From CADCVT01 sp036389155 (GTDB taxonomy: Bacteria; Actinomycetota; Thermoleophilia; Solirubrobacterales; Solirubrobacteraceae): a stretch of DNA of 64,000 nt. Positions 17,363-25,650 of the stretch are shown in pieces. The stretch lies in NCBI GenBank assembly GCA_036389155.1, contig DASVQN010000027.1, forward strand, positions 1-64,000. The letters are read 5' to 3'. Both the position numbers and the translations under genes were made by a program. A model generated the notes under the pieces. It was given only the letters and a program-made list of their open reading frames with translations. It did no database searches and was not told the origin of the DNA. The first letter of the stretch is position 1; every line of letters begins with the position of its first letter.

Positions 17363-17611
17363 ATGCCGGGCATCGGCATCCCAGAGCTCATCATCATCCT
17401 CGTCATCCTGCTGGTCATCTTCGGGCCGAAGCGGCTGCCCGGTCTCGGGCGCTCCCTCGGCTCCGGGATGCGGGAGTTCAAGGACTCCGTCACCGGCCGC
17501 TCGAAGGACGACGACGACGAGGACGGGCCCCTCGCTCTGGAGCGGGCCGCGACGTCCACGGCGGCCGAGACGCGCCCGGTCGACGACCGGGTCACCGAGC
17601 CGCGCGCGTAG
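17363..17611 (+). CDS. tatA: Sec-independent translocase TatA/E
   Basis: An 82-residue protein: short helix GIPELIIILVILLVIFGPKRLPGLGRSLGSGMREFKDS, with the FGPKRLP hinge and amphipathic helix of TatA, then an acidic tail (KDDDDEDG). GGAGG 8 nt upstream supports the ATG at 17363. It forms the translocation pore with TatC encoded 3 nt downstream; the Rieske protein is a likely substrate. Confidence 0.95.
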   Translation: MPGIGIPELIIILVILLVIFGPKRLPGLGRSLGSGMREFKDSVTGRSKDDDDEDGPLALERAATSTAAETRPVDDRVTEPRA

Positions 17612-17614
17612 CCC

Positions 17615-18673
17615 TTGGCCACGGCGCTCCGCGGGCCGGTCGCGCACGACGAGCACCTCAGCCTCGTCGAGCACCTCGACGAGCTGCGCTCGCGGCTCAT
17701 CGTCTGCATCCTCGCGTTGGTCGTCGCGTTCGCGTTCACGTTCTGGCAGAACGAGGCCGTCCTCGACATCGTCAACAAGCCGCTCAAGCAGACGCAGAAC
17801 CTGAGCGGCGAGAAGAAGTCGCAGGACCCGCTCGAGCAGAGCGCGCGCTACCAGGTCACGGGAGGGAAGGCCGCGAAGGCGACCGCGGAGGCGGCGCACC
17901 GCCAGCGGCTCGTCATCGAGGAGCAGCTGCGCCAGCGGTCGCTGTCTCCCGCGCTGCGCGCGGCGCTCGTCACCGCGCGCGACGGGTGGGCGGCGGCCGA
18001 GCGTGCTTCCAGGGTGCAGGCGGCGGCGGTCCCGACCAACCGCGAGCGCCTGCCGGTGACGCTCGGCGTCGCCGAGCCGTTCACGACGACGATGACCGTC
18101 GCCTTCTACGCGGCGCTGCTGCTCGCGCTGCCGTTCCTGCTCTACCAGGCGTACGCGTTCATCATCCCGGCGTTCGAGCCGGGGGAGCGGAGGATCGCGA
18201 TCCCGCTGCTGGGGATGGTCCCCGCGCTCTTCCTCGCCGGGGTCGCGTTCGGGTACTTCGTCGTGCTGCCGCGCGCGGTCCAGTTCCTCCAGAACTTCAA
18301 CGACGACGACTTCGACATCCTCATCCAGGCCCGCGACTACTACAAGTTCGCGATCCTGTTCATCGCGGGGATCGGGGTGCTGTTCCAGATCCCGGTGGGC
18401 GTGCTCATCATCACGCGGCTGGGGATCGTCACGCCGCGGCAGCTCCACAAGAACTGGGGCTACGTGCTGCTGGCGATCGCGATCCTCGCCGCGGTCGCCA
18501 CGCCGACGCCCGATCCCGTCACGATGACGCTCGCGATGGCGCCGCTGATGGTGCTGTTCGAGCTGAGTATCCTGCTCGCTGCCTGGGTCAACCGGGTGAG
18601 CCCACCGGGCTCGCTGTGGGGCGACGACGAAGACGACGACCTCGCCCCAGACGACGACACCGACGAGGACTGA
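17615..18673 (+). CDS. tatC: Sec-independent translocase TatC with enlarged first loop
   Basis: A 352-residue six-helix receptor of the Tat system. The start HLSLVEHLDELRSRLIVCILALVVAFAFTFW, the block TLGVAEPFTTTMTVAFYAALLLALPFLLYQAYAFIIPAFEPGERR and the closing helices are TatC hallmarks. Typical TatC is 240-260 residues; here a charged helical insertion of about 90 residues sits in the first external loop (about 55-145, QNLSGEKKSQDPLEQSARYQ...) and an acidic tail ends the protein. The TTG start lies 3 nt after tatA. Confidence 0.94.
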   Translation: MATALRGPVAHDEHLSLVEHLDELRSRLIVCILALVVAFAFTFWQNEAVLDIVNKPLKQTQNLSGEKKSQDPLEQSARYQVTGGKAAKATAEAAHRQRLVIEEQLRQRSLSPALRAALVTARDGWAAAERASRVQAAAVPTNRERLPVTLGVAEPFTTTMTVAFYAALLLALPFLLYQAYAFIIPAFEPGERRIAIPLLGMVPALFLAGVAFGYFVVLPRAVQFLQNFNDDDFDILIQARDYYKFAILFIAGIGVLFQIPVGVLIITRLGIVTPRQLHKNWGYVLLAIAILAAVATPTPDPVTMTLAMAPLMVLFELSILLAAWVNRVSPPGSLWGDDEDDDLAPDDDTDED

Positions 18674-18681
18674 CCCCACCG

Positions 18682-19404
18682 ATGCTGTTCGACCTCCGCG
18701 GCCGCGGGCGGCGCCGCACCGTCCAGGTGATCTACCTGGGTCTCGCCCTGCTCATGGGCGGCGGCCTCGTGCTGTTCGGCATCGGCGGCGACGTCAACGG
18801 CGGCCTCTTCGACGCGCTGTCGAGCAACAACGACGACGGCAACGGCGCGATCGAGCAGCAGGTCGAGGACGCCGAGAAGCGCGTGAAGGCCAACCGCCAG
18901 GACCCCAAGGCGTGGGCGCAGCTCGCGCAGGCCAAGTACCAGCTCGCGGGCGTGTCCGACGGCTACGACGAGAACGAGGGGACGTTCAGCGGCGAGTCGC
19001 GCCAGGTCGTGCAAGACGCGACGCGCGCGTGGGAGCAGCACCTCAAGCTCGCCGGCAAGAACCCGGACGCGGACGTCGCCGGCGTCCTCACGCGCGCCTT
19101 CCTCGCGCTCGACCAGCCGGAGAAGGCGGTGAGGACCCAGGAGATCGTCATCGACTCCCTGAAGAACCCGGGCTTCGGGGACTACTCCGCCCTCGCCCAG
19201 TACGCCTACCTGGCCGGCCAGACCCGCAAGGGGGACCTCGCCGCGCAGAGGGCGGTCGAGGACGCCAAGGAAGAGGGCATCCCCAAGGACCAGCGCGACC
19301 AGATCAAGACGCAGCTGGACTCGATCAAGCAGCAGGCGGCCCAGCAGGCGGCGCAGGACGCGACCCAGGGAGCGGGCGGAACACCCGCCCCGGCAGCGCC
19401 CTAG
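18682..19404 (+). CDS. Membrane-anchored TPR-like protein
   Basis: A 240-residue protein with one N-terminal helix (VQVIYLGLALLMGGGLVLFGIG) and an extracytoplasmic helical region with TPR-like spacing (AWAQLAQAKYQLAG, VAGVLTRAFLALDQPEKAVRTQ, YSALAQYAYLAGQTRKGDLAAQRA). A Gln/Ala-rich tail follows (IKQQAAQQAAQ). The gene starts 8 nt after tatC, so it may assist Tat export or fold an exported partner (inference). No catalytic motif. Confidence 0.8.
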   Translation: MLFDLRGRGRRRTVQVIYLGLALLMGGGLVLFGIGGDVNGGLFDALSSNNDDGNGAIEQQVEDAEKRVKANRQDPKAWAQLAQAKYQLAGVSDGYDENEGTFSGESRQVVQDATRAWEQHLKLAGKNPDADVAGVLTRAFLALDQPEKAVRTQEIVIDSLKNPGFGDYSALAQYAYLAGQTRKGDLAAQRAVEDAKEEGIPKDQRDQIKTQLDSIKQQAAQQAAQDATQGAGGTPAPAAP

Positions 19405-19450
19405 AGGCACCCCGGCCCGGCGACGACCCGTCGCTATCCTTCGCCGCCGC

Positions 19451-19523
19451 GCCCCTGTAGCTCAACTGGCAGAGCAGCGGACTCTTAATCCGAAGGTTGA
19501 AGGTTCGATTCCTTCCGGGGGCA
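19451..19523 (+). tRNA. tRNA-Lys(CUU), island integration site
   Basis: All arms can be drawn: acceptor GCCCCTG with CGGGGGC, D stem GCTC/GAGC, anticodon loop CTCTTAA (anticodon CTT), T stem GAAGG/CCTTC with loop TTCGATT, discriminator A. CCA is not encoded. The first anticodon-stem pair is a G-A mismatch. The 3' half from 19481 onward is the island-side attachment repeat, so the present 3' half was restored by integration. Confidence 0.93.
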
Positions 19524-19527
19524 CTCG
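19481..19527 (+). repeat. Left attachment repeat (attL)
   Basis: 47 bp from ACTCTTAATC to GCACTCG, identical to 29091-29137. It begins in the anticodon arm and runs 4 nt past the tRNA. The flanking bases differ at both ends (G versus C before it, G versus T after it), which fixes the repeat limits. Confidence 0.92.
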
Positions 19528-19528
19528 G

Positions 19529-19556
19529 AAAGGCCCCGCTTGCCGGGGCCTTTTGT
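19529..19556 (+). terminator. Rho-independent terminator after tRNA-Lys
   Basis: A 10-bp stem (AAAGGCCCCG, loop CTTGC, CGGGGCCTTT) followed by a T-rich run (TTTTGTGTTT). It lies inside the island, between the left attachment repeat and the integrase, so the element supplies the terminator now used by the host tRNA. Confidence 0.88.
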
Positions 19557-19616
19557 GTTTCGCGCCCTCCGTGGCAGAGCCGTCTGGGTACCAGATGAGT
19601 ACCAAGGAGCGCGCAG

Positions 19617-20774
19617 GTGTCACGGTTGCAGCAGGTCGGAACGGCGTCGGGGTTCGTGTTCCGGGTCGAGCGGGCGCGGGGCCCGCAGTGGTACGCCAAG
19701 TGGCGTGAGCCCGGCGGGCGACAGGTCAAGCGGAGGATCGGTCCGGCGTGGACGTCGCGCGGCCGTCCTGGGCCCGGGTTCTTCACCCGCCGCACCGCGG
19801 AGGACTGCCTCCGCGCGACCCTCGTGGACCTCGACGACGCGGCCGCGCGCGGCGCCCAGCTCGACGTCACGTTCGCGGAGGCCGCGCGCGAGTGGCTCCG
19901 CTACGTCGAGGAGGACCGGGCGGTGAAGGCCACGACGCTGCGCGACTACCGCTCCGGCCTGGACCACCACCTCCTCCCGGCCTTCGGCGACCGCCGGCTC
20001 GTGAGCATCACGGCTTCGGAGTTGGAGCGCTGGCGGTCGACGCTGCAGCTCTCGCCGCGCACGAAGAACAAGCTGATGATCGCCGTCGGCGGCATCTACC
20101 GGCGGGCGGCGCGCGTCTTCGGGATCGCGGTCAACCCGGCCGCGCAGGTCGAGCGGCTCCGCGAGCGCCGGCAATCCGACATCGACGTGTTCAGTCCGGA
20201 GGAGGTGTGGGCACTCGTGCGCGCCGCGGCCGACGAGCAGGACGGCGTCATCTTCCTCGCCGCCGCCTTTACCGGCTTGCGCCGCGGCGAGCTGATCGCC
20301 CTGCGCTGGCGAGATGTCGACTTCGCAGGCGCTGCCATCCGGGTGCGCGCGAGCTACACGCTCGGCGAGCTCACCTCACCGAAGAGCGGCAAGGCGCGCG
20401 CAGTCCCCCTCGCACCCGACGTCGCCACCGCCCTCGCCCGTCTCGCCGATAGCCGCGCGCGGGCCAGCGACGACGAGCTGGTCTTCGTCGGTGAGTTCGG
20501 CGGCTACGTCGACGCGTCGGCGCTCCGGAGGCGGTACCTGCTCGCGCTCGAACGCGCCGGCCTGCGCCGCCTCCGCTTCCACGACCTGCGCCACACCTTC
20601 GGGACGCGCGTCATCGCGAAGGCCGACATCGTGCGCGTGCAGGAGTGGATGGGGCACGCGGACATCCAGACGACGAGGCGCTACCTCCACTTCCGTCCGC
20701 AGCACGACGACGCCGCGCTCGTCGCAGAAGCGTTCGCGCTCACGGAGCCGTGCTCGCCGCTCGTCAGCGCGTGA
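19617..20774 (+). CDS. int: Tyrosine recombinase / integrase
   Basis: A 385-residue site-specific recombinase. An N-terminal AP2-like arm domain (FVFRVERARGPQWYAKWREPGG) and SAM-like core-binding domain (TFAEAAREWLRYVEEDRAVKATTLRDYRSGL) precede the catalytic domain with R222 (TGLRRGEL), H322-x-x-R325 (HDLRHTF), H347 (GHADIQTT) and Y356 (RRYLHF). AAGGAG 7 nt upstream supports the GTG at 19617. Its position beside attL identifies it as the enzyme that inserts and, with the HTH protein, excises the island at tRNA-Lys. All catalytic residues are present. Confidence 0.96.
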   Translation: MSRLQQVGTASGFVFRVERARGPQWYAKWREPGGRQVKRRIGPAWTSRGRPGPGFFTRRTAEDCLRATLVDLDDAAARGAQLDVTFAEAAREWLRYVEEDRAVKATTLRDYRSGLDHHLLPAFGDRRLVSITASELERWRSTLQLSPRTKNKLMIAVGGIYRRAARVFGIAVNPAAQVERLRERRQSDIDVFSPEEVWALVRAAADEQDGVIFLAAAFTGLRRGELIALRWRDVDFAGAAIRVRASYTLGELTSPKSGKARAVPLAPDVATALARLADSRARASDDELVFVGEFGGYVDASALRRRYLLALERAGLRRLRFHDLRHTFGTRVIAKADIVRVQEWMGHADIQTTRRYLHFRPQHDDAALVAEAFALTEPCSPLVSA

Positions 20775-20988
20775 CTCCTGCCTGCGAGGCGAGCCACCGC
20801 TCCACGGTGCGCCGATCGAACCGCCGGTGCCGACCGATCAACACCGAAGGCAACGGATGCACGCGCCGCCGCGCATACTCGTAGACGCTCGACCGCGGAA
20901 CCGCGAGTAGTGCGGCAACTTCTTCCGCCGTCAGCAGCGGCCGGTCGAGGGCAATCGAGCAGAGAGCGGTATCGGTTGTGCTGGTCAC
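20764..20988 (-). CDS. Excisionase-like helix-turn-helix protein
   Basis: A 74-residue protein with the MerR/AlpA-like HTH_17 pattern: LLTAEEVAALLAVPRSSVYEYARRRVHPLPSVLIGRHRRFDRRTVERWLASQ. Such proteins next to integrases act as directionality factors or regulators. A GTG at 20988 (TSTTDTALCSIALDRP) is chosen because it follows AGGTGAC; the frame stays open upstream. It is convergent with the integrase and overlaps its end by 11 nt. Confidence 0.85.
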   Translation of the reverse strand: MTSTTDTALCSIALDRPLLTAEEVAALLAVPRSSVYEYARRRVHPLPSVLIGRHRRFDRRTVERWLASQAGVTR

Positions 20989-21161
20989 GTCACCTACGGC
21001 GCGGCTGGGACGGCAGCCCGGCCGCAGGCCGGAAACAGCGCAGCCTCCCCGTGTAACTCGGTTGTCCGCGCCGGAGGAGAAGACCCGGGCGATGCGCCAC
21101 CTCGGCCGATCGTGGCAACACCCCCAGCCGTCGCCTCCTCGCCGAGCCGTTCGCCGACCTC

Positions 21162-21947
21162 CTAAGAGGCGAGAGCGCGAGCTAGTCGCGCCTGCGCGTC
21201 GCGTGGCAGCCCCGGCCACGGCAACACCTTCACCGGGCAGGGCCGCACGCCGAGCCGCACGATCGACGCGTCTGGCCGGCCCACCAGGCGCGCGATCCGG
21301 CGCCCGAGCGGCGCGTTCCGCACGAAGACCAAGGTTTCGCTGTACGCGCTCTGCTCGTACGCGGCGACGATCCCAGCTAAGCGCGCCGTGCCCTTCGGCG
21401 CGAACTCGATCTCGATCGCCCGCCGCATGCCGCCGACCTCGACGGCGAGATCAGGCCAGCGGCGACGAGTCGCCCCGACATCGACGTCGACGCAGTACCG
21501 GCGATGACCGTCCGCCTCGAGCCGCCGACACTCGCGTTCTGTCAACACCCGCACCGACGGTCCGGCCTCACGCTCCAGCTGCGTCACCAGCCAGACGATT
21601 GCGCCCTCATGCTCACGCTGCACGTGCGCCCGAGGCGCGCGCCGCCGGGGCCATCCGAGCAGCTCGTGCCCGCGTCCCGTCAAGAACACCGCCCGCGGCT
21701 GCGACACATGCCCGCGCTGGCACCCAAGAAGCCTAAGCCGCTCCAACCGGCGAACCCGAGCGTTAGCGCGCTGCCATGACACATGGAACCGCTCCGCGAG
21801 CGCCTGCGCCGTCACGAACCTGAACCGCCCAATCCACGCGAGCATCTCCAAGTCCCGCCGCGCCTCGTCGACCTCCCACGCACAGCGCCCGACGAATCCG
21901 GGCTCGGGAACGTCGAGCTGGTCCCAGACCCCGGTCACCACCGCCAC
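21162..21947 (-). CDS. Replication-relaxation (Replic_Relax) family protein
   Basis: A 261-residue protein. Residues about 28-95 form a winged helix (ARRDLEMLAWIGRFRFVTAQALAERF, then RRLERLRLLGCQRG and AVFLTGRGHELLG). The rest resembles the nuclease-like second half of Replic_Relax proteins: WPDLAVEVGGMRRAIEIEFAPKGTARLAGIVAAYEQS, where PDL...IEIE recalls a PD-(D/E)xK-like core. Family members occur on actinobacterial and Firmicutes plasmids and integrative elements and are thought to act in DNA relaxation or replication. The GTG start at 21947 is 41 bp from a large palindromic region, its plausible target. Confidence 0.72.
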   Translation of the reverse strand: MAVVTGVWDQLDVPEPGFVGRCAWEVDEARRDLEMLAWIGRFRFVTAQALAERFHVSWQRANARVRRLERLRLLGCQRGHVSQPRAVFLTGRGHELLGWPRRRAPRAHVQREHEGAIVWLVTQLEREAGPSVRVLTERECRRLEADGHRRYCVDVDVGATRRRWPDLAVEVGGMRRAIEIEFAPKGTARLAGIVAAYEQSAYSETLVFVRNAPLGRRIARLVGRPDASIVRLGVRPCPVKVLPWPGLPRDAQARLARALAS

Positions 21948-21988
21948 CCAGGCCCATACCGTTCATCCCGACTACCACCAACGTCTGT

Positions 21989-22143
21989 GCCGGCTGCCGC
22001 TCGGTCCCGTCCCTCGTGCCTCTGGGCCGAAGAGGGCCTGACCACCCGATCACACGACTGAACTTGTTCACGGTGTGAGTGGGTGGTCAGGCACGAGGAG
22101 GCCCCAAGCTCGTCAGCAGGCACGGGACCGAGCGGCAGCCGGC
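21989..22143. repeat. Nested inverted-repeat region (candidate origin or oriT)
   Basis: The outer arms 21989-22010 and 22122-22143 are a perfect 22-bp inverted repeat. Inside are CCTCGTGCCT (22012-22021) with AGGCACGAGG (22089-22098), GCCTGACCACCC (22036-22047) with GGGTGGTCAGGC (22081-22092), CACAC/GTGTG, and a central TGAACTTGTTCA (22059-22070). The block occupies part of a 491-bp gene-free stretch (21948-22438) between the Replic_Relax gene and the PurM-like gene. Just outside it TGTTGAACG occurs twice with 12-bp spacing (22154, 22166). No other gene is visible in this stretch. An origin, oriT or regulatory role is inferred from structure and neighbours. Confidence 0.75.
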
Positions 22144-22438
22144 CCCGCGCGCCTGTTGAACGCCTTGTTGAACGACCCATCAAGCTCAATGGCGCATGTG
22201 AAGCCGAAACCCGGCGCCCCTGCGAAGCGGAACGGTCGAGCCTAAAGAGCGCGCCGGAGCGGATGAGAGTTCAGGCAGCGTGTGCGAGAGTGGCCACCAT
22301 GATGCGTGCTGGACGAACGCCTGACGGCCGCGCAACCGCCCTCTGGGGCCGCAGCACGCGGCCTAGGCATCACGGATGCTCGGCAGTTGGCGCTCCGACT
22401 CGCTTGGCGTGGCTCAGGCAGCAAGGCCGCGCGCGCCG

Positions 22439-23572
22439 ATGAGTCCACCGTATGGCAACAATCCATACCGCGCCGCCGGGGTCGACTACGAGATCCTTGA
22501 CGAAGGTAAGCGGCGGGCGCTGGCTGAGGCCATGCGGACGTCTCCCGCCCTTCATGGGTTCGGGGGAAAGGCACTAGATGCGTCGCGGGGAGAACCCGCA
22601 TTCGTCTTCGAGGTAGGTGGGTTGACTCTCGGCTTCGTCCTCGAGGGCCTCGGGACAAAGTCGATGATCGCGCACAGCGTTCACGCCGAGATGGGCCTGA
22701 ACCGCTTTGACGCCATCGCGTACGACACGGTCGCGGCGATCGTGAACGACCTGATTTGTGTCGCTGCACTGCCGATGGTGGTGAACGCTTACTTCGCGGC
22801 CGGCGCATCCGAGTGGTTCGAGAACCAGGAGCGGATGACCGCCCTGCTCGCGGGATGGCGTCGCGCCTGCGATGACGCCGGGTGTGTTTGGGGCGGCGGC
22901 GAATCTCCAAGCCTGGCGGGCTTGGTCGCTGCGGACGAGATCGAGCTCGCGGGCAGTTCAGTCGGCCTGATCGATCCAGCGCGAGGACCGATATTCGGCG
23001 CCGATCTCGATGTCGGCGATGACATCGTGCTTGTCGCTTCCACGGGGCTGCACGCGAACGGCTCATCGCTCGCGCGAAAGATTGCTGATGCTCTGCCCGA
23101 CAAGTACGCGACATCGTTGGCGAGCGGACGCACGTTCGGCGAAGCGCTGCTAGACCCCTCCAATATCTACGTCCCGCTAGTGCGCGACCTCTTGGCCGGC
23201 GACGTGCCGGTGACGTACCTGAGTCACGTCACTGGGCACGGACTACTGAAGATCATGCGGCCGGCGAAACAGCTCACCTATCGCCTAACTCGACTCCCCC
23301 CGGTTCCGGAGGTTCTGGATTTCATGGCCGCCGAGTCCGAGATGTCGGCCCGGATCGCGTATAGCACCCTCAACATGGGAGCTGGCTTCGCGGTCTACTG
23401 TCGTTCGGGCGCAGGCCAAGCAGTCGTTGCCCACGCACGCCGCTTGGGACTCTCAGCGATTCTTGCTGGAACCGTCGAGAGCGGGCCACGTAGAGTGATC
23501 ATTGAACCCGTCGACGTTGTGTTCGAGAGCGAGCAAATGCTGCTGCGTGACGCGGCGAGCGACGCGCCGTAG
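22439..23572 (+). CDS. PurM-like (AIR synthase superfamily) enzyme, island cargo
   Basis: A 377-residue protein resembling phosphoribosylformylglycinamidine cyclo-ligase along its length: YRAAGVDYE at the N-terminus, LGTKSMIA (purine-ligase GTK block), NDLICVAALPMVVNAYFAAG, GGGESPSLAG, ASTGLHANGSSLARK, HVTGHGLLKIMR and YSTLNMGAGFAVY, each the counterpart of a PurM block. Several conserved PurM residues are altered, for example GGES for GGET and HVTGHG for HLTGGG. A mobile-element location argues against its being the housekeeping purM. The ATG at 22439 is chosen; no strong ribosome-binding site was seen. Substrate unknown. It probably forms a unit with the membrane protein 84 bp downstream. 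Confidence 0.8.
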   Translation: MSPPYGNNPYRAAGVDYEILDEGKRRALAEAMRTSPALHGFGGKALDASRGEPAFVFEVGGLTLGFVLEGLGTKSMIAHSVHAEMGLNRFDAIAYDTVAAIVNDLICVAALPMVVNAYFAAGASEWFENQERMTALLAGWRRACDDAGCVWGGGESPSLAGLVAADEIELAGSSVGLIDPARGPIFGADLDVGDDIVLVASTGLHANGSSLARKIADALPDKYATSLASGRTFGEALLDPSNIYVPLVRDLLAGDVPVTYLSHVTGHGLLKIMRPAKQLTYRLTRLPPVPEVLDFMAAESEMSARIAYSTLNMGAGFAVYCRSGAGQAVVAHARRLGLSAILAGTVESGPRRVIIEPVDVVFESEQMLLRDAASDAP

Positions 23573-23656
23573 CGCGAGGAACCTCAACTTCCCGCGTCGA
23601 TCTTCGTGCCGCAGTCGTCTGTACGATGGCGCGCTCGCTCGCGCCGGAACTACTAG

Positions 23657-25429
23657 ATGTTCCCCAATTCTCAACAGGCGAGAGACAAAATCGGAGCCGA
23701 CGCCGGCGCGCTACTGCGCGACGTTGGGTCTTGGCTGCTGCGACGCAAAGAGACCATCGAGTTCCTCGATGAGCGTCTAGTACGTCGCAGGATGAGCGTT
23801 GACTTTCGTCTGCCTGACTGGCTCAAGCCGATCCATCGCTCGGGAAGCGGCGAGCCTGTCTACTACGCACCGCTGTTTTTTCTACAGAAGGGCTCCGATG
23901 ATCTGCCGCCGCCAGGTCCCGAGCTCGTCGAACCTCAGCCTCACTTCGCGCGATTCGATCTCCGGGACACGAGGGAGCAAACCATGCTGCTGCCGCCGCG
24001 GACCTGGAACGCGCGGATTTCAGTCTCGGCCCTTCACGCGGCGGCCAGCCGCGCATCGGCGCACCATGCGCTACCGCTACCGCCGCACCATTGGCTCGAG
24101 CGTGTTTTCACGTTCATCGCGTCAAGCGCGCGTAACGACGCCGTACTCGTCCTGCAGGCGCTCCGGACTGAGGATGTCGAGGGCTTCGCTGACCTGAGGG
24201 CGTTGCTCAACGCCGACCCGGACCTCTCATGGCTGCTCGCGGCGTGTGCTGTTAGCTCCATCGCGCCTGTCGCTCTGGTTGGGGAAGCGGCGCGTGAGGG
24301 CGTCGTCAAGCTCTCGTATAACGAACAGCTGCAGGAGGTCACTGCCGACGCGTTTCGCGACGACCCGGAGAGTGAGAATGCTGGCCTCTCGGGGCTCTAC
24401 GGGCGGTACGTTTCGCCGCTCCTCCGGCTCGCCAGGTCGGAACTGGGATGGGGCGGCTACTCCATGTTTATCGACTCGCCGTTCATCGGCGCCTCGACGT
24501 ACCACGTCGAAGTACCTGCTCCCGAAGGGATGGAGATTTACGACGCTGGCGTCGTTGAAGTGCCTGAGATTGCGGGAGCGTCCGTCGCGGTTCCGCACCG
24601 CCAGCGGCCCGAGTATGAGCTTCACCTCGCGCGCGGGTCGAAGGTGTCGAGCGAGGTGCACCTCTACGTCGACAACGCCTCCGCAAAGCACTCCGCGTTC
24701 ACGTGGGTGGATCTGCGTGCCCGCCGCCAAGGCTTTCTGACGGGAGCATGCTGGGCCTCTGTCCTCGTCACAGCGGTCCTGTACGCGGGCTGGCGGTTTG
24801 AGGATCGTGTAACCGCGGCCCCCCGCGGCGTTGCCGAGTTGCTGTTGATCTTCCCCGCGGTTGTCGCGACCTACGCCGCTCGGCCCGACGCCCACCGCCT
24901 CACCAGCCGGAGGCTCCGTGGCGCCCGTGCGTTGCTGGCGCTTGTCGCACTTGCGCCGTATGTGGCGGCGGGGGCATACGCACTCGAGCCGCGAGGAGAC
25001 AACGGTCGGGCGCTCTCCGACACGTTCGCGACCTGGTGGTTCTGGCTCGCAGTTGGGAGCGCCGCGTGTACGGCAGTCCTCGCCGTCGCGCGTGTTTTGC
25101 CGATCACTCAGCTACGTCGGCAGCGCCTCCTCGCGTCGGCCGGTCTGCCTTACGCGCGCCGGGAAGTCCTACGCTCGTGGTGGCGGTATCCCTGGCTGCC
25201 GAAGTGGGCACCCAAGTTCATACCGGGGCGCCGGGCGCCGGTTGAGCAGCTACCGCCTGCTGTGGCAGCGGCACCGGCACCAGCACCGAGCCGAGCGGGC
25301 GGAGCCGCCCCGCGCGTCGCGCCCCCTGCGGTTGACCAGCAGGCTGCCACGGAGGGGCCTGCCCTGGACGAGCGATCCCTGACCGGCGGCGAGGACGAGC
25401 CAGGACCTACGACAAGGTCGCGGAGCTAG
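23657..25429 (+). CDS. Large membrane protein of unknown function, island cargo
   Basis: A 590-residue protein not matching a family I recognise. Residues 1-360 are soluble, with a helical start (IEFLDERLVRRRMSVDFRLPDWLK), a mixed middle and a beta-rich section (YHVEVPAPEGMEIYDAGVVEVPEI, YELHLARGSKVSSEVHLYVDN). Four hydrophobic helices follow: GACWASVLVTAVLYAGW, ELLLIFPAVVATYAA, ALLALVALAPYVAAGAYAL and WFWLAVGSAACTAVLAVARV. The tail is Pro/Ala-rich and low complexity. Its stop overlaps that of the convergent small gene in CTAG (25426-25429). A large sensor-like domain on a short helical bundle is compatible with an effector or sensor, but that is conjecture. Confidence 0.78.
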   Translation: MFPNSQQARDKIGADAGALLRDVGSWLLRRKETIEFLDERLVRRRMSVDFRLPDWLKPIHRSGSGEPVYYAPLFFLQKGSDDLPPPGPELVEPQPHFARFDLRDTREQTMLLPPRTWNARISVSALHAAASRASAHHALPLPPHHWLERVFTFIASSARNDAVLVLQALRTEDVEGFADLRALLNADPDLSWLLAACAVSSIAPVALVGEAAREGVVKLSYNEQLQEVTADAFRDDPESENAGLSGLYGRYVSPLLRLARSELGWGGYSMFIDSPFIGASTYHVEVPAPEGMEIYDAGVVEVPEIAGASVAVPHRQRPEYELHLARGSKVSSEVHLYVDNASAKHSAFTWVDLRARRQGFLTGACWASVLVTAVLYAGWRFEDRVTAAPRGVAELLLIFPAVVATYAARPDAHRLTSRRLRGARALLALVALAPYVAAGAYALEPRGDNGRALSDTFATWWFWLAVGSAACTAVLAVARVLPITQLRRQRLLASAGLPYARREVLRSWWRYPWLPKWAPKFIPGRRAPVEQLPPAVAAAPAPAPSRAGGAAPRVAPPAVDQQAATEGPALDERSLTGGEDEPGPTTRSRS

Positions 25430-25650
25430 TTCCGGGAGCCGTCGACGCTGCGAGAGGTCGGCGCTTCGCGTTCGCGCTCTTGCGCGTCTTCCGCGCGGAG
25501 ATCCTCGGCGAGCTTACGCAACGTCGTCTTCGGGATGTGCCGCTCGTGGCCGTTGTTGCGCCCCAAGTACAGCTGGGGCGTCTTCAGGCCGGCGCGGCGA
25601 GCCGCGTCGAGGATGTTGTGCGGGATCCACTCCGAGGCACGCTTGGCCAT
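25426..25650 (-). CDS. Small basic protein, island cargo
   Basis: A 74-residue charged protein: AKRASEWIPHNILDAARRAGLKTPQLYLGRNNGHERHIPKTTLRKLAEDLRAED. The ATG at 25650 follows a good ribosome-binding site (AAGGGGG, 9 nt away), which supports expression. No family recognised; size and charge would fit a DNA-binding regulator. It is convergent with the membrane-protein gene and divergent from the methyltransferase, 234 bp away. Confidence 0.62.
   Translation of the reverse strand: MAKRASEWIPHNILDAARRAGLKTPQLYLGRNNGHERHIPKTTLRKLAEDLRAEDAQEREREAPTSRSVDGSRN

Noticed and set aside
21763..22071. A 102-codon minus-strand frame across the palindrome region
   Set aside because: It overlaps the Replic_Relax gene in another frame, is Gly/Arg low complexity and would cross the inverted-repeat structure.
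22439..23572. Assignment as the housekeeping purM
   Set aside because: It lies within a mobile island, away from other pur genes, and several conserved PurM residues differ.
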